A stretch of DNA of 44,943 nucleotides from Suillus spraguei. Taxonomy: Eukaryota; Basidiomycota; Agaricomycetes; Boletales; Suillaceae. Numbering within the stretch: position 1 is the first letter of the stretch; the number at the start of each line of letters is the position of its first letter. Both the position numbers and the translations under genes were made by a program. The notes below the pieces were generated by a model. That model was not told where the DNA came from, made no database searches, and saw nothing but the letters and a program-made list of their open reading frames with translations. The stretch spans positions 1-44,943 of the forward strand of contig JABCPU010000508.1 in NCBI GenBank assembly GCA_016800925.1, given 5' to 3'. Positions 8,869 through 19,829 of the stretch are shown here, one piece after another.

Positions 8869-11800
8869 TCATTCATGTGCACCATCGATCAACGAGGGCT
8901 GCAGGTCTTGAAATGCTGCCTGTGCATCCTGAGCTAGTAAGGAATACATTTGAGACTGCCTTCCGGCATAGCATGCATGACCCGGAAGTTGTTTCAACAA
9001 TGATTCCTGCATCCGGGCACCCCATGTGGTTGCCTTCCACAAGAAAAAGTTGCACGTCCAATCCATCTCTGATTGCACCAATGATATTTCTTCCATCCAT
9101 CGATCCCGTAGTGCCTTTGCCCGAAGCCAATGAACTCGGTAAACTTGGGATGGGTCCTGTCAGCTCACCACGGAATATATCAAGCATGCCCGAACTCACA
9201 TTCCTCATTCCACGAATTTTCTGGACCCTCCATGTCGACTTCCACTGACCAGAACCAAGCGAGGGACTCATTTCGCTGACCTCGGGCGTTTGGATCGCCG
9301 ATGGCAGTGCTGATTTTGAGCTGCTCGCGAAGCAGGGGTTTGTATTTCTGAAGCTGGTCTGGCCCCGGCTCAAGTTGTATCATTTGCTTCCTGGTTTTTG
9401 TATATATACTGGCATGTAGGGATACTGCCTGCTGCACTGATGTCACCTGGGACCACGCTCGAGTTTTTAGGGCTTGAGATTTGGCTTGCCTAACTGTTGT
9501 TCGGAACAGGATAGCCTTGTTGCACAAGTGAATGCGGAGATTGTGCAGGGCATCATTGGCCTGCCCTTCACGAAGGACATCTCCAACGGAATCAGATCCT
9601 CTGCCATACAGCGTCTGCAATGTTCAACCCCGAGGTTTGATGGCAATGGAATTATGGTGAGCTCAGGGGAGTTTGTCCATGCATCAGATGTCTCGGTGAA
9701 ATCCGCCGGGTCATCATCGATATCGTCAAGAATATCTATGTTCAAGTCGTCAGGATCGTCATCTGCATCAAATCCCTCTCCCAGATGCGTAAGAGCAGAC
9801 CGAGTGAATTCATCTATCTGGCCTTGAATACGATCGCGTTGCCGGGCGATATCTAATCTCTGTGTCTCCGTCGATCGTCTTCCAATTCTGCGGACCTCGA
9901 TGAGCAATGCAATTTGAGCTTTCAATTGCCAACCCAATGGATATCCATGTTGCCACAGATCTGCGAGAGGGTGCTGCATGACGGGCATTACCCGCTTCTA
10001 GTAGTCTAAGCTCGATCTCCTTTTTGCTTGGTGCTAAGTGAAAAATGAATGCGGAGCTCCACGGAGACAAAGAATGTTAACTTACCCTTCTTGATATTGA
10101 TTTCATATAAATCCATCGCCGCAGGATCCCTGATTCTCTTGGACTGAGCGACCATCTCGCTGGCTAACCATTGTGTCTTTAAATTGCCGGGTGCAGCTTC
10201 ATCAAGTCTGTCGAAAGCCTTGCCACTTTCGGCGATGCCATTCTTCGCCAGCTTGTATTTCCGGCAAAGAGTCCTTTTCATGCGGATCATCTTGCAGAAA
10301 TTGGAATCGTTCATCTGATAATCAAGACATTCCTTTCGGTGCGGGGATGACATTCCCGAGCGGCAGGGGAAATCAGGTTGAGACGCGCCCATAGGGTCTC
10401 CATGATCTCTCCATCAATCCGGCCAATGCCTTCAATAAAATTCGAAGCATATCGGACATAGCAACTGTCCTGATGTCCATGCACATGCCACAAACCGATT
10501 CCAGGAATGATGGTCAGTTCCGGTACCATGTCAAGGTATCGGCTTCGATCCACCCGAACACGAAAGTGCTTGTTGTATTGACAATTAATGTCATAGAAGG
10601 TGACAGCCCTGGTAATGCCTTCCATGTTGTGCTGGGCAGCCTCACAAAGGGTAGTCCATGTTCATTTGTCTGCAAATGATGCATGGTCAACTAGTGAATG
10701 TCGATTGGCATGTTTGGCTTGCCTTTCCCCTTTCTGAAAATCAACCATCGAGTGAGGGACAAAGCACCCATGCCGGGCGCAGGCAACTCCCCCGATTCCT
10801 GTGGACTCGAGCTTGTGCCGCGCCGCATTTGCTTGATTGACCGCCCGGTGATTGTTGCAGCTCGATTTTTCCACCGTGCAGCAGCCTCCGCAAGATGCAT
10901 GTTATACCTGTCCTTTCCGACCATGAATCCAAGCCCATCTGAAAGCCAAACTTCATCGAGGGGATTAATGGGATGCAGGTGTTCAGCTTTGAAATTTTCC
11001 GTCCATCACAAATGACCGGGTGTATTTCCAGCTTGGAGTTCTTATCATCGCCGAGTTCACTTCGTATTGAACATGACTCACTCATCAAGTGATTCATCCC
11101 CTGACAAAGATACATTAATCCCAGGCTGAGGACATGCCAGGCAAAATAATGCAAGATCTCCTGCGTTCGGGATGTCAGAACGATGGCCATAGCCATGCCA
11201 TTTCATGGTCTTCAACTGCCTCCACTGTCGAGCGGACTCTCATGAGCTCTCTGTATCGATCCTTGCCATGGCCTGTGTCAACATCATGTCCTTTAGATGA
11301 AGCACAAATAGCATTACCGGAACAAGGTGTGGAAACATGCTCGAGGTCATTCGCCGGAGCTTACTGTAATAGTTCATTGCGGAGGTGCCACATTCAAGGT
11401 TGTCCAATAGAAAATATCCACACTCCGAAGGTAAACACGGTCTTTGGCCTGTTAAACAATGCAGGGAAAATCCATGCCGAAACATTTGAATGTCCGGACT
11501 CATGGCATTTGGACAATCACAGCAGTGAACCTCGAGGCAGTGAACTCTGGACTTGTCAACGATGACCATGGTGTTTTTCCTTCGGCTGGAACTCAGGTCC
11601 CGACACAGACGGAAGATCTTCGGGCTCAAGCTGGTCTTCAGGTTCATCTCCTTCGAACAAATCCCACCTATCTGTGAGCACCGGAGATTGCTTGCCATCA
11701 TGCCCGAGGTGTATGGTGAGTCCCACATGAGCGAGACAACTCCACTCGAAGAATTGACCATTTCATTGACTGATCCAGTGGAAAGGATTGCAATGATGTT

Positions 11801-12292
11801 GACTCCTGCAACAGCCTGTGCAATAGAGAGGCTCGCCAAGACAATCTTGACATTTGTAGACCCCATCCTGGTGGCAGATGATGCATCTCCTGTCTTCTGG
11901 TGGAGCTTCTCGATCCAGGAGGTGATGCAGATATGATTCCTGCCTTGGCAGCCATTGCCTGAGGTAGTCATTTTGACTCTGCATTTTTTATATTGAGCTA
12001 TAGTTTGAATGACACTCCAACATTTAACATGAACTTGCCATGGTTTTGGGAGTTGCAATGGCTCAAATGAGCCTTGGTCTTGCTCGTAAGTATTGTCAGG
12101 AAAGTCATCCCAAGGAGGTGGTGCCTGAACAGGCTGAAGTGTTGGTGATTCTGGGGGAGAGTGAGGCATGGACCTGTAGGCTCGTCGTCTTGTGCTTGCA
12201 AGTGGGACCTTGACCCAAATCTTTCTACCCTTGCTGCCCCTTGCTTCTACCCTGTGGGATTTTTGCAATGGGGTGCATCTACCTATCTTCAT
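8869..12292 (-). pseudogene. KDZ-superfamily transposase (CxC2 type), broken
   Basis: Order from 12292 downward: a leader with KIWVKVPLASTRRRAYRS; a CxC2-type cysteine cluster (CHQDGVYKCQDCLGEPLYC, then CTGCCRSQHHC, about 11790-11880); CPNAMSPDIQMF (about 11480); YFLLDNLECGTSAMNYYSKL (about 11360-11420); DLALFCLACPQPGIN (about 11110); the catalytic-domain blocks VTFYDINCQYNKHF and IIPGIGLWHVHGHQDSC (about 10510-10610) and GRIDGEIMETLWA (about 10400); and C-terminal helices including NESLAWFWSVEV and MEEISLVQSEMDW, ending at 8869. Several GT-AG introns fit, for example 11032-11081. Damage includes a frameshift near 11985, a TGG-to-TGA stop in the ISQW position (about 11762), frameshifts near 11450, 11220 and 11000, and others. 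It would have moved the surrounding element by DDE-type cut and paste but is dead as written. Exon boundaries are only partly worked out. Confidence 0.85.
10932..11212 (-). repeat. KDZ segment duplicated in the Ty3 integrase at 27520-27800
   Basis: This 281-bp stretch of the KDZ pseudogene is nearly identical (about six differences, including balancing 1-bp indels) to 27520-27800, in the same orientation. It includes a 50-bp intron at 11032-11081 (donor GTGAGT, acceptor CCAAG). This copy has an extra base in the GKF/GNF region (about 11000) that breaks the frame, whereas the 27-kb copy keeps the frame there. Confidence 0.95.
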
Positions 12293-12527
12293 CTTATTTT
12301 ATAATGCTAATGTTGCAAGCAAAGCATCTGCTCAGGTGGAATGGATTTTATTACATTGTGGTGTCATACTGTCCTGCCGACTCATTACAAATTTATGTCC
12401 ATTTATGGCTTCGGGACCAATATAGCTCAATTAAGCTACTGTTAGCTTTTGTCAAAGATCAACTTCTGACAATTCGTTCATTCTTCCACCTTGCTTATCC
12501 TCAGCCCATTCTGCAATTTGATTCACC

Positions 12528-14381
12528 ATGGCAAGGATGGGTCATTCCACTCACTTGACTTCCAGCAGAAATAGGGCACGTCAACCACAGACACAGAAGC
12601 TCACGGAAAACGAAATTTCGGAGTTGAAGAACTACCTTCCTGAGTGGACCGCGGCCAAAAGGGTGAGAAGCGAGGGGTTTTCACTGCAATTGCCAGGGCA
12701 GCCAGGTTGTTTGCTCCTAAAGTCGACCAAGGACAATGGAAAAAGAGGAAGCAGGTGATGCGTCTTCGTTGTGTTGAAAAACTACAATTTTAACATCTTA
12801 TTCTTCCATCAACTCTCAGATGTATAACACTTGGTTGTTCAACAACAAGAAAAGGAAGGAAAGGAAGGACATGATAAAGTATGGGAGGAAATGGACGCCT
12901 AGGATGGTGGTCTACCAGCAGAAGCGCGAAGAGGTGCTAAAGAAGATTGAGGACGAGTCCGGGGCAAAGCCGGGAGATCCCGGTATGTTCAACATTATCA
13001 GGGGGCTGTGAAGAGAGTCATGGCTGAATTGGACGATGACGAGTTGGAGAAGGCAAAATAAACAGCGGAAGAATGGTCAAACAGCTTTCCTCCTCCGGAG
13101 ATACAAGCAGAAGTTGCTCGTAAGAAGGGACCGGCATATATGGAGCACTTTTTGAAAGAGATGTGGAGGCAATGCGGGATGAGATTTTTGTGTTGTCAGC
13201 TTGGAAGAATGAACAGGGAGAGGTTCTGTTCGGGATGTAAGTCAATTGTGTCCGTCATCACCGATCTTGGATCTCAATATATGTGTGCAGGCATGATGAT
13301 AATGAGGCATTAGGAGATGGGGACAGCTTCATGAAGACTAAGGACTGGGAGGACATTGAGCCAGTATGGCAGGAGTACGCCCAGGAACAGTTCGGTGAGT
13401 GTTTGAACTTTGGATGCAAGAATGAATTTGTTGATCATCACAATGATAGGTGCCGGGGCACAGGATGGAGGACGACAGGTCAAGGGAGGTCGCAAAAGAG
13501 TCAGAAAACCAGCTTTGGAACTCACACAGATGGAAATGGGATGCCGTTGCTTCCAGACATCACAGAAACAAAACTTGAGGAGAAGAAAGCCATAGTCAGG
13601 GCGTTTCTTACATCGCACTACAGTGAGTCTTTCATGGCAACATCTGAGATGTTGCTGAATGCGTGGACACAGGAATATGTTCCGGGAATGACAAGGCTGT
13701 CGTGCCATGGAGTGCCCTCGTACAAAGTCAGGATGACTTTGTGGCAAGGAAGTATCTTCCGGCGGATATTGACCTGAAGGAGCCTTCGAAGTTGCAAAGC
13801 TGGGACACAACGGCCTTGCTCAATTTCTGGTATGCTCAGCAGGAAACAGGAAAAGATTCAACATTTCTGTTCAAAGCATGGAAGAACAAGGATGGGGACA
13901 TGGTACCATCTGTGGTATCCGGCAAGTCGCCATCGCGTCTGACTCGTCAAGTGAGAATGCAGAAGAGTGGAACTCTCCGAAGGCCCCGGGATCCATCAAC
14001 CGAAGCCGAGAGTGATACCGACAGTGAAACTCATGACAAGGAGGATGACATTGATGATGAATCGGCTGATGGTCGATCCCCACTGAAGAAACCCAACAAA
14101 TAGCACACCCATCTTCAGCACCCAAGGAGACAGAAGTTCCATGTTCAATGCCGAAGCCTCGCCCGGCCAGGCCGCCAAGGCAGGTGCACTTTTGACATCA
14201 CGGATGGGCGACCACCTGGCCGGGTTGACTGAGGAAGTGGAAGAGAGGAACGCATGCCGGAACCAAGGAGTATACAGGCAAGAAAGCTGTCATTGAACCA
14301 TCCGCAAGGACCACCCGGAGTAAGTCTCAAAAGCCGGTAGAGAGTACACTTCGAGTAACCAGGGCAAGGGGAAGGAAATAA
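12528..14381 (+). pseudogene. Accessory protein with charged N-terminus and basic tail, broken
   Basis: Blocks in order: LTENEISELKNYLPEW, VFTAIARAARLFAPKVDQGQ (12680-12740), KMYNTWLF-like and RKDMIKYGRKWTPRMVVYQQ (about 12870), MEHFLKEMWRQCGMRIFVLS (13140-13200), DGDSFMKTKDWEDIEPVWQE (about 13320), KLQSWDTTALLNFWYA (about 13790), an acidic run (DTDSETHDKEDDIDDES, about 14015) and a basic tail with ARTTRSKSQKPVE (about 14305) ending near 14381. Introns near 12757-12820 (GTGATG...CTCAG), after 13238 (GTAAGT...GTGCAG) and after 13394 are likely. Damage includes single-base losses near 12670 and 12985, a TAA near 13060 and a stop at 14101. I recall similar proteins scattered through Agaricomycete genomes but know no function. 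It starts about 235 bp from, and divergent to, the KDZ pseudogene, so a shared promoter at 12293-12527 is possible. Confidence 0.6.
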
Positions 14382-14479
14382 TGTACATATACCAAACTGC
14401 CCCCATTTTTACCACATTTTCATCATTTGTCACACTTCTCAAAACACAGTGTCCCACTTCCAAAATGTTGAATCCTAAG

Positions 14480-14876
14480 CACCGAGTTCCGGACGAATCC
14501 TGATCACCGAGTTCCGGATGACTCCCGATCACCGAGGTCCGGCACCCAAGTATCAATCATTGGTAGTTGGTATTAGAGATTAGGGTTTGTGCATCATCTA
14601 AAATACATTGGAACTGTCATTGATATACATGAAAAATTCAGTGGTTCACATGATTTAAGTATGTGAATGAAAATCCAAATATCACGAAACCCGATCACCG
14701 AGTTCCGGATGAATCCCAATCACCGAGCTCCGGACCCCGGGAATCAATAATTGGCTGTTGGAATGGGACAATTGGGTGTGTGCATCATCTAAAATCAATT
14801 GGAAATGTCATTGTTATACATGAAAAATTCAGTGGTTCACATGATGTAAGTATGTGAATGGATATCCAAATATTTA
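14480..14876. repeat. ~191-bp direct tandem duplication
   Basis: Two copies with a 191-bp period (for example CATCATCTAAAAT at 14591 and 14782), sharing ATACATGAAAAATTCAGTGG and TATGTGAATG. Each begins with the words CACCGAGTTCCGGA, related to family D blocks. It occupies the space between the converging genes at 12528-14381 and 14874-15832. Confidence 0.85.
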
Positions 14877-15832
14877 CATATGGGGTTGATCATCACACTT
14901 TTCAATGAGGGTATCTAATACAAGCAGCAATTCAGAGCTCATCTGTTTGGCCCTTTGCAACCTCCGGAGGTCCATATCAGCTCTTCTGAGTTTGTCGGAT
15001 GTGTCAGCCCAAGCCACTCGGAATGGTCGGTCGGCCTCGAGGAGTTGATGTACGGTAGGCTCCGGAAGATGGCCATGACGCTGTTGGTAATGGTCCAGGC
15101 GATCCAGAATTGATTCAACTTCAAGAAAATTAGCAGAAAGATACATGATGAACAATTAAATGCTCACATTCTGTTTGATCATATGACCCTAGGGGCATGA
15201 ACTCCCTAAGCATGGCACGCAGGTCTTCATTGCTGAGTTCCGGTATGGGGGACTGACATTTAGGAGGTGTTGCATGTGCTTGGGACATCACATCAACAAT
15301 AAAAATGAGATTGTATGAGTGAACTCACCTGGAATTGCTATTCCTGGGATAGCCGGAGCATCAATCTCAACATCAGCACATTCCGGTGCTTCATCACAAT
15401 CAATAAGATCATCATCAGGCCCTAGGTACAAGTCCGGATCGTTGAACAAAGGCAGTTCCTCAGGCTGAGCCGGGCATAAATGATCTGGATGGATTGAATG
15501 AACATCCACAGTTGGACTATCTAAAGGTGAAGTGAGAAACCTACCAGGAACTGCATCCAAGACATCCGGAACACCTGATGACCCAGAATCATAGTCGATC
15601 TCATCATCTGGCCCAAGGTATACATCTTCACATGGATCTAATACATGTCCAGTCAATTGTAAGATATACTCAAAGCAACACATACCTGATGAAATCTGGG
15701 ACTCAGTCTCATCATCCGGCCCAAGGTATACATCATCCAGTGCATCTGGTCCATCTCCGGTCAATTGAGAGCTGTACTGAAAGCACAACATACCCAGTGA
15801 AATCGGGAGTCGGTTGAGTCATCCACATCCAT
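14874..15832 (-). pseudogene. Acidic multi-exon accessory protein, one-base lesion in exon 1
   Basis: The start MDVDDSTDS at 15832 fits an exon that needs one extra base near 15805 to continue. Clear introns lie at 15746-15793 and 15638-15685 (both 48 bp), 15279-15328 (50 bp) and 15119-15167 (49 bp); another is likely near 15480-15540. The protein carries three DVYLGPDDE-type acidic motifs, then IPELSNEDLRAMLREFMPLG, and a helical C-terminal domain (SILDRLDHYQQRHGHLPEP ... SELLLVLDTLIEKCDDQ) ending at 14874. The first two acidic exons and their introns are tandem duplicates of each other. Apart from the exon 1 lesion the frame is clean, so the lesion could be a sequencing error. Function unknown; the acidic repeats and helical tail suggest protein binding. 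It is divergent from the Zn-cluster gene at 16108. Confidence 0.6.
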
Positions 15833-16107
15833 TGAGTTGTATTCAGTACCGGAGGTTCATAAAATCTGACTGCTGGTTGAGATCTCATGATGTCTGATCA
15901 ACTGATCAAACTGATTGATAACTGATAACTTCGAAGTTCAACACATGGCTGGCAATGGCCGAAAGTTGAACCACGACCAAACAAAGACAAACAATCAACG
16001 CTTATCAAGATTGTCCTTCAATTGTCTGGTTTCTTTTGAAACTTCATCCAAGTGATCACAGATTTCAAACTTATCTCAAGCTTTTCACATCTTTCAAGTC
16101 AATCCAA
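15833..16107. promoter_or_regulatory. Divergent intergenic region
   Basis: 275 bp separate the starts of two genes reading away from each other (15832 minus, 16108 plus), so both promoters should lie here. It contains repeated TGATCAACTGATCAAACTGA words near 15895-15915 and pyrimidine-rich runs (CTTTTCACATCTTTC) just before 16108, common ahead of fungal start codons. No clear TATA box. Confidence 0.35.
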
Positions 16108-18242
16108 ATGTCTACTTCAGTTGAAACCTCTTTGGCCAGTCTCAAGGCAACCACTGCTCAGATTGTGGGCATCATCGCCGGGCTCGGCTCATGCCTGCCG
16201 GCACTGGCCAAGCCCACCTTGCTCTGACAGCACAAGTCACTAATCTTGTGGTAAGTACCATTCATGTGTTAATTTTACTTTTGGTTTTTCTAAGATCTGG
16301 GTAGGCTGAGATCGTCCGGGAGCATGAGAAAGGGCCTTACATGCCCGGCATCATTGCATCCTGCTCCAAGGAGTTGATGAGAGTCAGGTCCATGACTCCC
16401 CGGGTGTGGCCCAACTGGCACAGCATCAGCCATGACGACCCCCGGGTGTTGAAACACTCCTGGCACAGCAAGATTCATGCCTGGGAGGCTTTAGGTGACC
16501 ATTCAGGTGATCTCCCTGTCATGCCTAACCCTTCCATTGGCCCAATCACTGTGGACCTTCCCTCTCCACCCGTCGTCGCCGGCAATGTCGCTGGTTCTTC
16601 CACCCACGCCACCTCCGAGCTCTGGGACAAAGGAAAAGGTAAGGTGGTTGTTGCTGACCCAGAGCGGAGGTGGAAGGGAGCAGGAAGAGGAAGTCCCCCA
16701 TGATGTCTGGACACTCTTCCTCACCTCCGAAGTCGGCCAAGAAGGGTTGCAAGCGGGTCAAGGCAACTCGCCATGTCAAGCAGAAGGTGCTTGTGGAGTC
16801 GGAAGATGATGAAGACACAATTGTTCAGGTATGTCGTCCAGCTCATGGTTTTCATTCTCTCAATTTTCTGTAGCCTATTTGGGTGGAGTGCCGGCGCTCA
16901 ACGTTCCCCGGCCTTCCACAATTGGTGTAGGGATGCCTCATTCCCCTCATTCACCACGTTCCCCAAAGAAGCAATTGTTTGGTCCTGCTTCAGTAAGTAA
17001 TATTTAGTTGTCCGGCACTTGGAAAAATGCTTATGTATCATCAGCTCATTGCTGGCAGTCCACCCAAGGTGATGGTGAGTCATGATTCTTTGTCCAGACC
17101 TCCCGCCTGTACTTACCCATTGTCAGGCCACCTCCGGCAGTCATCCAGAGGTTGTCGAGACCCCCCAGGCAATGTCCAGCACTCCGGCTGAGGAACCTGC
17201 AGTCATGGATACAGGTGATATTCTCATTCCCGGCCCAGTGAGTACTCTAATGAATTCCAATGAGTCCATCAACTAATGGAACCCACAGAACAACCCCTGC
17301 CATTATTGCACCCAGGAGAAGTGGCCCTGCGCCACTCGGTTGGACAGGAGGACCCATGCCCCGTGTTTGTCGTGCGTCCGCTGCGCCACCAAGAAGATCA
17401 AATGTGTCCCAGCATCCATGGGATCCCCGCCAAAACGTATTCGAGGGAAGTCTACCACCCGGCAGGCTCGCTCCAGGACACCTTCCAGAGCTCCCTCCAA
17501 TGCGCCGGCTGCCTCGCAGTCCAAAGCCCGAACTCGCAGTCAATCTCGTGGCCCCTCCGGCACTCCGGCTGTCCCTGCTGTGACCACACCCAAGGCACAG
17601 TCCCGTGGGCGCAGCAAGACAATCACTGCCCCCAAGACACCTGCACCTGCATCAGCTTGTGAGTCACCCCAATTGTCTATGACCATCTGACCTTATCTTT
17701 CACTTAGCTATTCCGTCTTCAAGCGCCCCAGTGCCTCGTCCGGCACTCGATGTGCCCATGCCGGATCTCCATTCCATGGCAATTGCGATTCGGGATGGTG
17801 CCGCTCGAATTGCTCTTCTTGAGGCTCGTGTGGCGGAGCAGGATGGTAAGATTGATACCCTGCAACGCCTCCATGAGGGCCTTCGTCGCAAAGTCATGGA
17901 CCGGCACCCTTCATTTCCACTTCCCGACTCTCCTGTCAATGCAACCTTTTTGCTTGATCAATCTGTCCCCCTGTCCATCTCACCCCTCCCATCTGCCCTT
18001 GCTCCCCTCATTGACTTGGATATGGCAGGAATGGAGCCTCCTTCTCCGAAAGTCCAGCCTGCATCTATCATTGAGGGTCTCATATTTGAGCTGAGCCAGA
18101 TTCAGCCTGAGGGTCTACAAACGTCCGGCGAACTTGTGGACCCAGATGATCGGGCAACCTTGTCCCAGAATATGATTCTGATGATATGGATGTTGAGGTG
18201 AAGGTTGAACCCTCTGCTGATGAGGGTGAAATGGCTACATAA
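16108..18242 (+). pseudogene. Zn2Cys6-like cysteine-cluster protein with coiled coil, frameshifted
   Basis: Start MSTSVETSLASLKATTAQIV. Likely introns include 16249-16306 (GTAAGT...GGTAG). Later blocks are IVREHEKGPYMPGIIASCSK, RVWPNWHSISHDDPR and an SRKRKSPMM basic stretch with KKGCKRVKATRHVKQK. The cysteine cluster (about 17295-17410) has spacing C-X2-C-X6-C-X14-C-X2-C-X6-C with one extra Cys, resembling a fungal Zn(II)2Cys6 binuclear cluster. A Ser/Arg/Pro-rich linker (RSRTPSRAPS) follows, then a heptad region (IALLEARVAEQDGKIDTLQR, about 17808) and an acidic end, DSDDMDVEVKVEPSADEGEM, to a stop at 18242. The domain order looks like a DNA-binding regulator, though the family could serve the transposon. 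Frameshifts are apparent near 16215, 16670 and 18150, so as written it is broken or partly misread. Confidence 0.6.
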
Positions 18243-18289
18243 TTGTATGTTCATAGATGTATATACAATGTTTGAATGAATGTCAGTGC

Positions 18290-19820
18290 TGGATGCCAAG
18301 TCCGGAAATCCGGAACTGGACAATGGAGATTCACAATTGATATTTCGCGACTTCCGGATATCCGGCTACCTGAAACACAACACACAATTTAAAGAATTTG
18401 AAACATCTCTGTCGAGTTACCTTGTGCCAGGTGCCGGGTCACATTGTGAAACATATCATTCCATATATCTTAAGTGCCGAACCCCGGACCCCAGGACCCT
18501 GGAGTTGGGACTCATCACCATGTGACAGATATCGATCCACATATTTGATGTGCTGAACCCCGAACTCCGGCACTCGGGATTTAGAACAATGTGAGGCAAT
18601 ACAAAGATATTGATTGACACATGTTCAGTGCCGAACCCCGAACTCCGGCACCCGGCACTCGGGACTCGGGCCTTGGAACTTATAACAATGTGAAAGATGT
18701 CGATGCACATTTTCTATCACTGACCCCGAACCCCGGCACCCGGGAGTTAGAAACATGTGAGGCAATACCAAGATATTGATTTACACGTGGGGAGTGCCGA
18801 ACCCCGAACTCCGGCACCCGGCAGTTGGGAATCTGGACTCGGGACTCATAACCATGTGAAAGATATCGATCCACATATTTCACCACCCAACCCCGAATCC
18901 CAGCACCCAGGAGTGAGAACAATGTGAGTCAATACAAAGATATTGATGTACACATGTTGAATGCCGAACCCCGAACTCCGGCACCCGGCACTCGGGACTC
19001 GGGACTTGGTACTCATAACAATGAGACAGATATCGATCCACATATTTTAACACGAACCCCGAACCCTGCCACCCGTGAGTTAGAACCATGTGAGGCAATA
19101 CAAAGTTGAGTCCCGAATCACGATCACCGAGTGCCGGGTTACCATGTGAGGCAATACCATGATATTGATTTACACATGTTGAGTGCCGAACCCCGAGCTC
19201 CGGCACCCGGGAGTTAGCACAATGTGAGGCAACACCATGATATTGATTTACACAAGTTGAGTGCCGAACCCCGAGCTCTGGCACCCGGCACTCGGTGTTC
19301 GGCACTCAACTTGTGTAAATCAATATGATGGTATTGCCTCACATTGTGCTAACTCCCGGGTGCCGGAGCTCGGGGGTTCGGCACTCAACATGTGTAAATC
19401 AATATTATGGTATTGCCTCACATTGTGCTAACTCCCGGGTGCTGGAGCTCGGGGTTCGGCACTCAACATGTGTAAATCAATATCATGGTATTGCCTCACA
19501 TTGTGCTAACTCCCGGGTGCCGGAGCTCAGGGTTCGGCACTCAACATGTGTAAATCAATATGATGGTATTGCCTCACATTGTGCTAACTCCCGGGTGCCG
19601 GAGCTCGGGGTTCGGCACTCAACATGTGTAAATCAATATGATGGTATTGCCTCACATTGTGCTAACTCCCGGGTGCCGGAGCTTGGGGTTCGGCAGTCAA
19701 AACAATGTGAAAGTCCTCAATCCACATATTGTATGTGCCGAACCCCGAACTCCGGCACCCGGCACTCGGGACTCAGGACTTCCGAGCTCCGGCACCCAGC
19801 ACTCGGTGTCTTCTTAGATA
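18290..19820. repeat. Family D array (right), with internal inversion
   Basis: Units of AT-rich spacer (GTGAAAGATATCGATCCACA, or GTGAGGCAATACAAAGATAT) alternate with GC-rich GCCGAACCCCGAACTCCGGC and CACCCGGCACTCGGGACTCG blocks. From 18290 to about 19268 the units run in the same direction as the left array. Near 19280 they flip, and an inverted, much more regular block of 78-bp units follows to about 19702. Open frames here are repeat by-products. Confidence 0.9.
19313..19702 (-). repeat. Five near-identical 78-bp tandem units forming one arm of a large hairpin
   Basis: GTGTAAATCAATAT recurs at 19313, 19392, 19470, 19548 and 19626 (period 78, once 79). The units are the reverse complement of those just upstream. 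The stem closes at GCCGAAC (about 19262-19268) and GTTCGGC (about 19298), leaving a loop of about 29 bases. High identity implies recent amplification. Because 78 is a multiple of 3, the block stays open as a 26-residue peptide repeat, which I do not regard as a gene. Confidence 0.92.
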
Positions 19821-19829
19821 GATGATCTA

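Noticed and set aside
11240..12292. Single 350-codon protein
   Set aside because: Only parts are in the KDZ frame. The cysteine cluster lies in another frame, so this is a frameshifted pseudogene read through out of frame.
19313..19702. CRISPR-like array
   Set aside because: Units are contiguous 78-bp repeats without unique spacers, in eukaryotic DNA.
19325..19825. 166-codon open frame with a 26-residue repeat
   Set aside because: It is produced by the 78-bp tandem repeat, whose length is a multiple of three; other frames of the array are open too, and there is no gene-like context.
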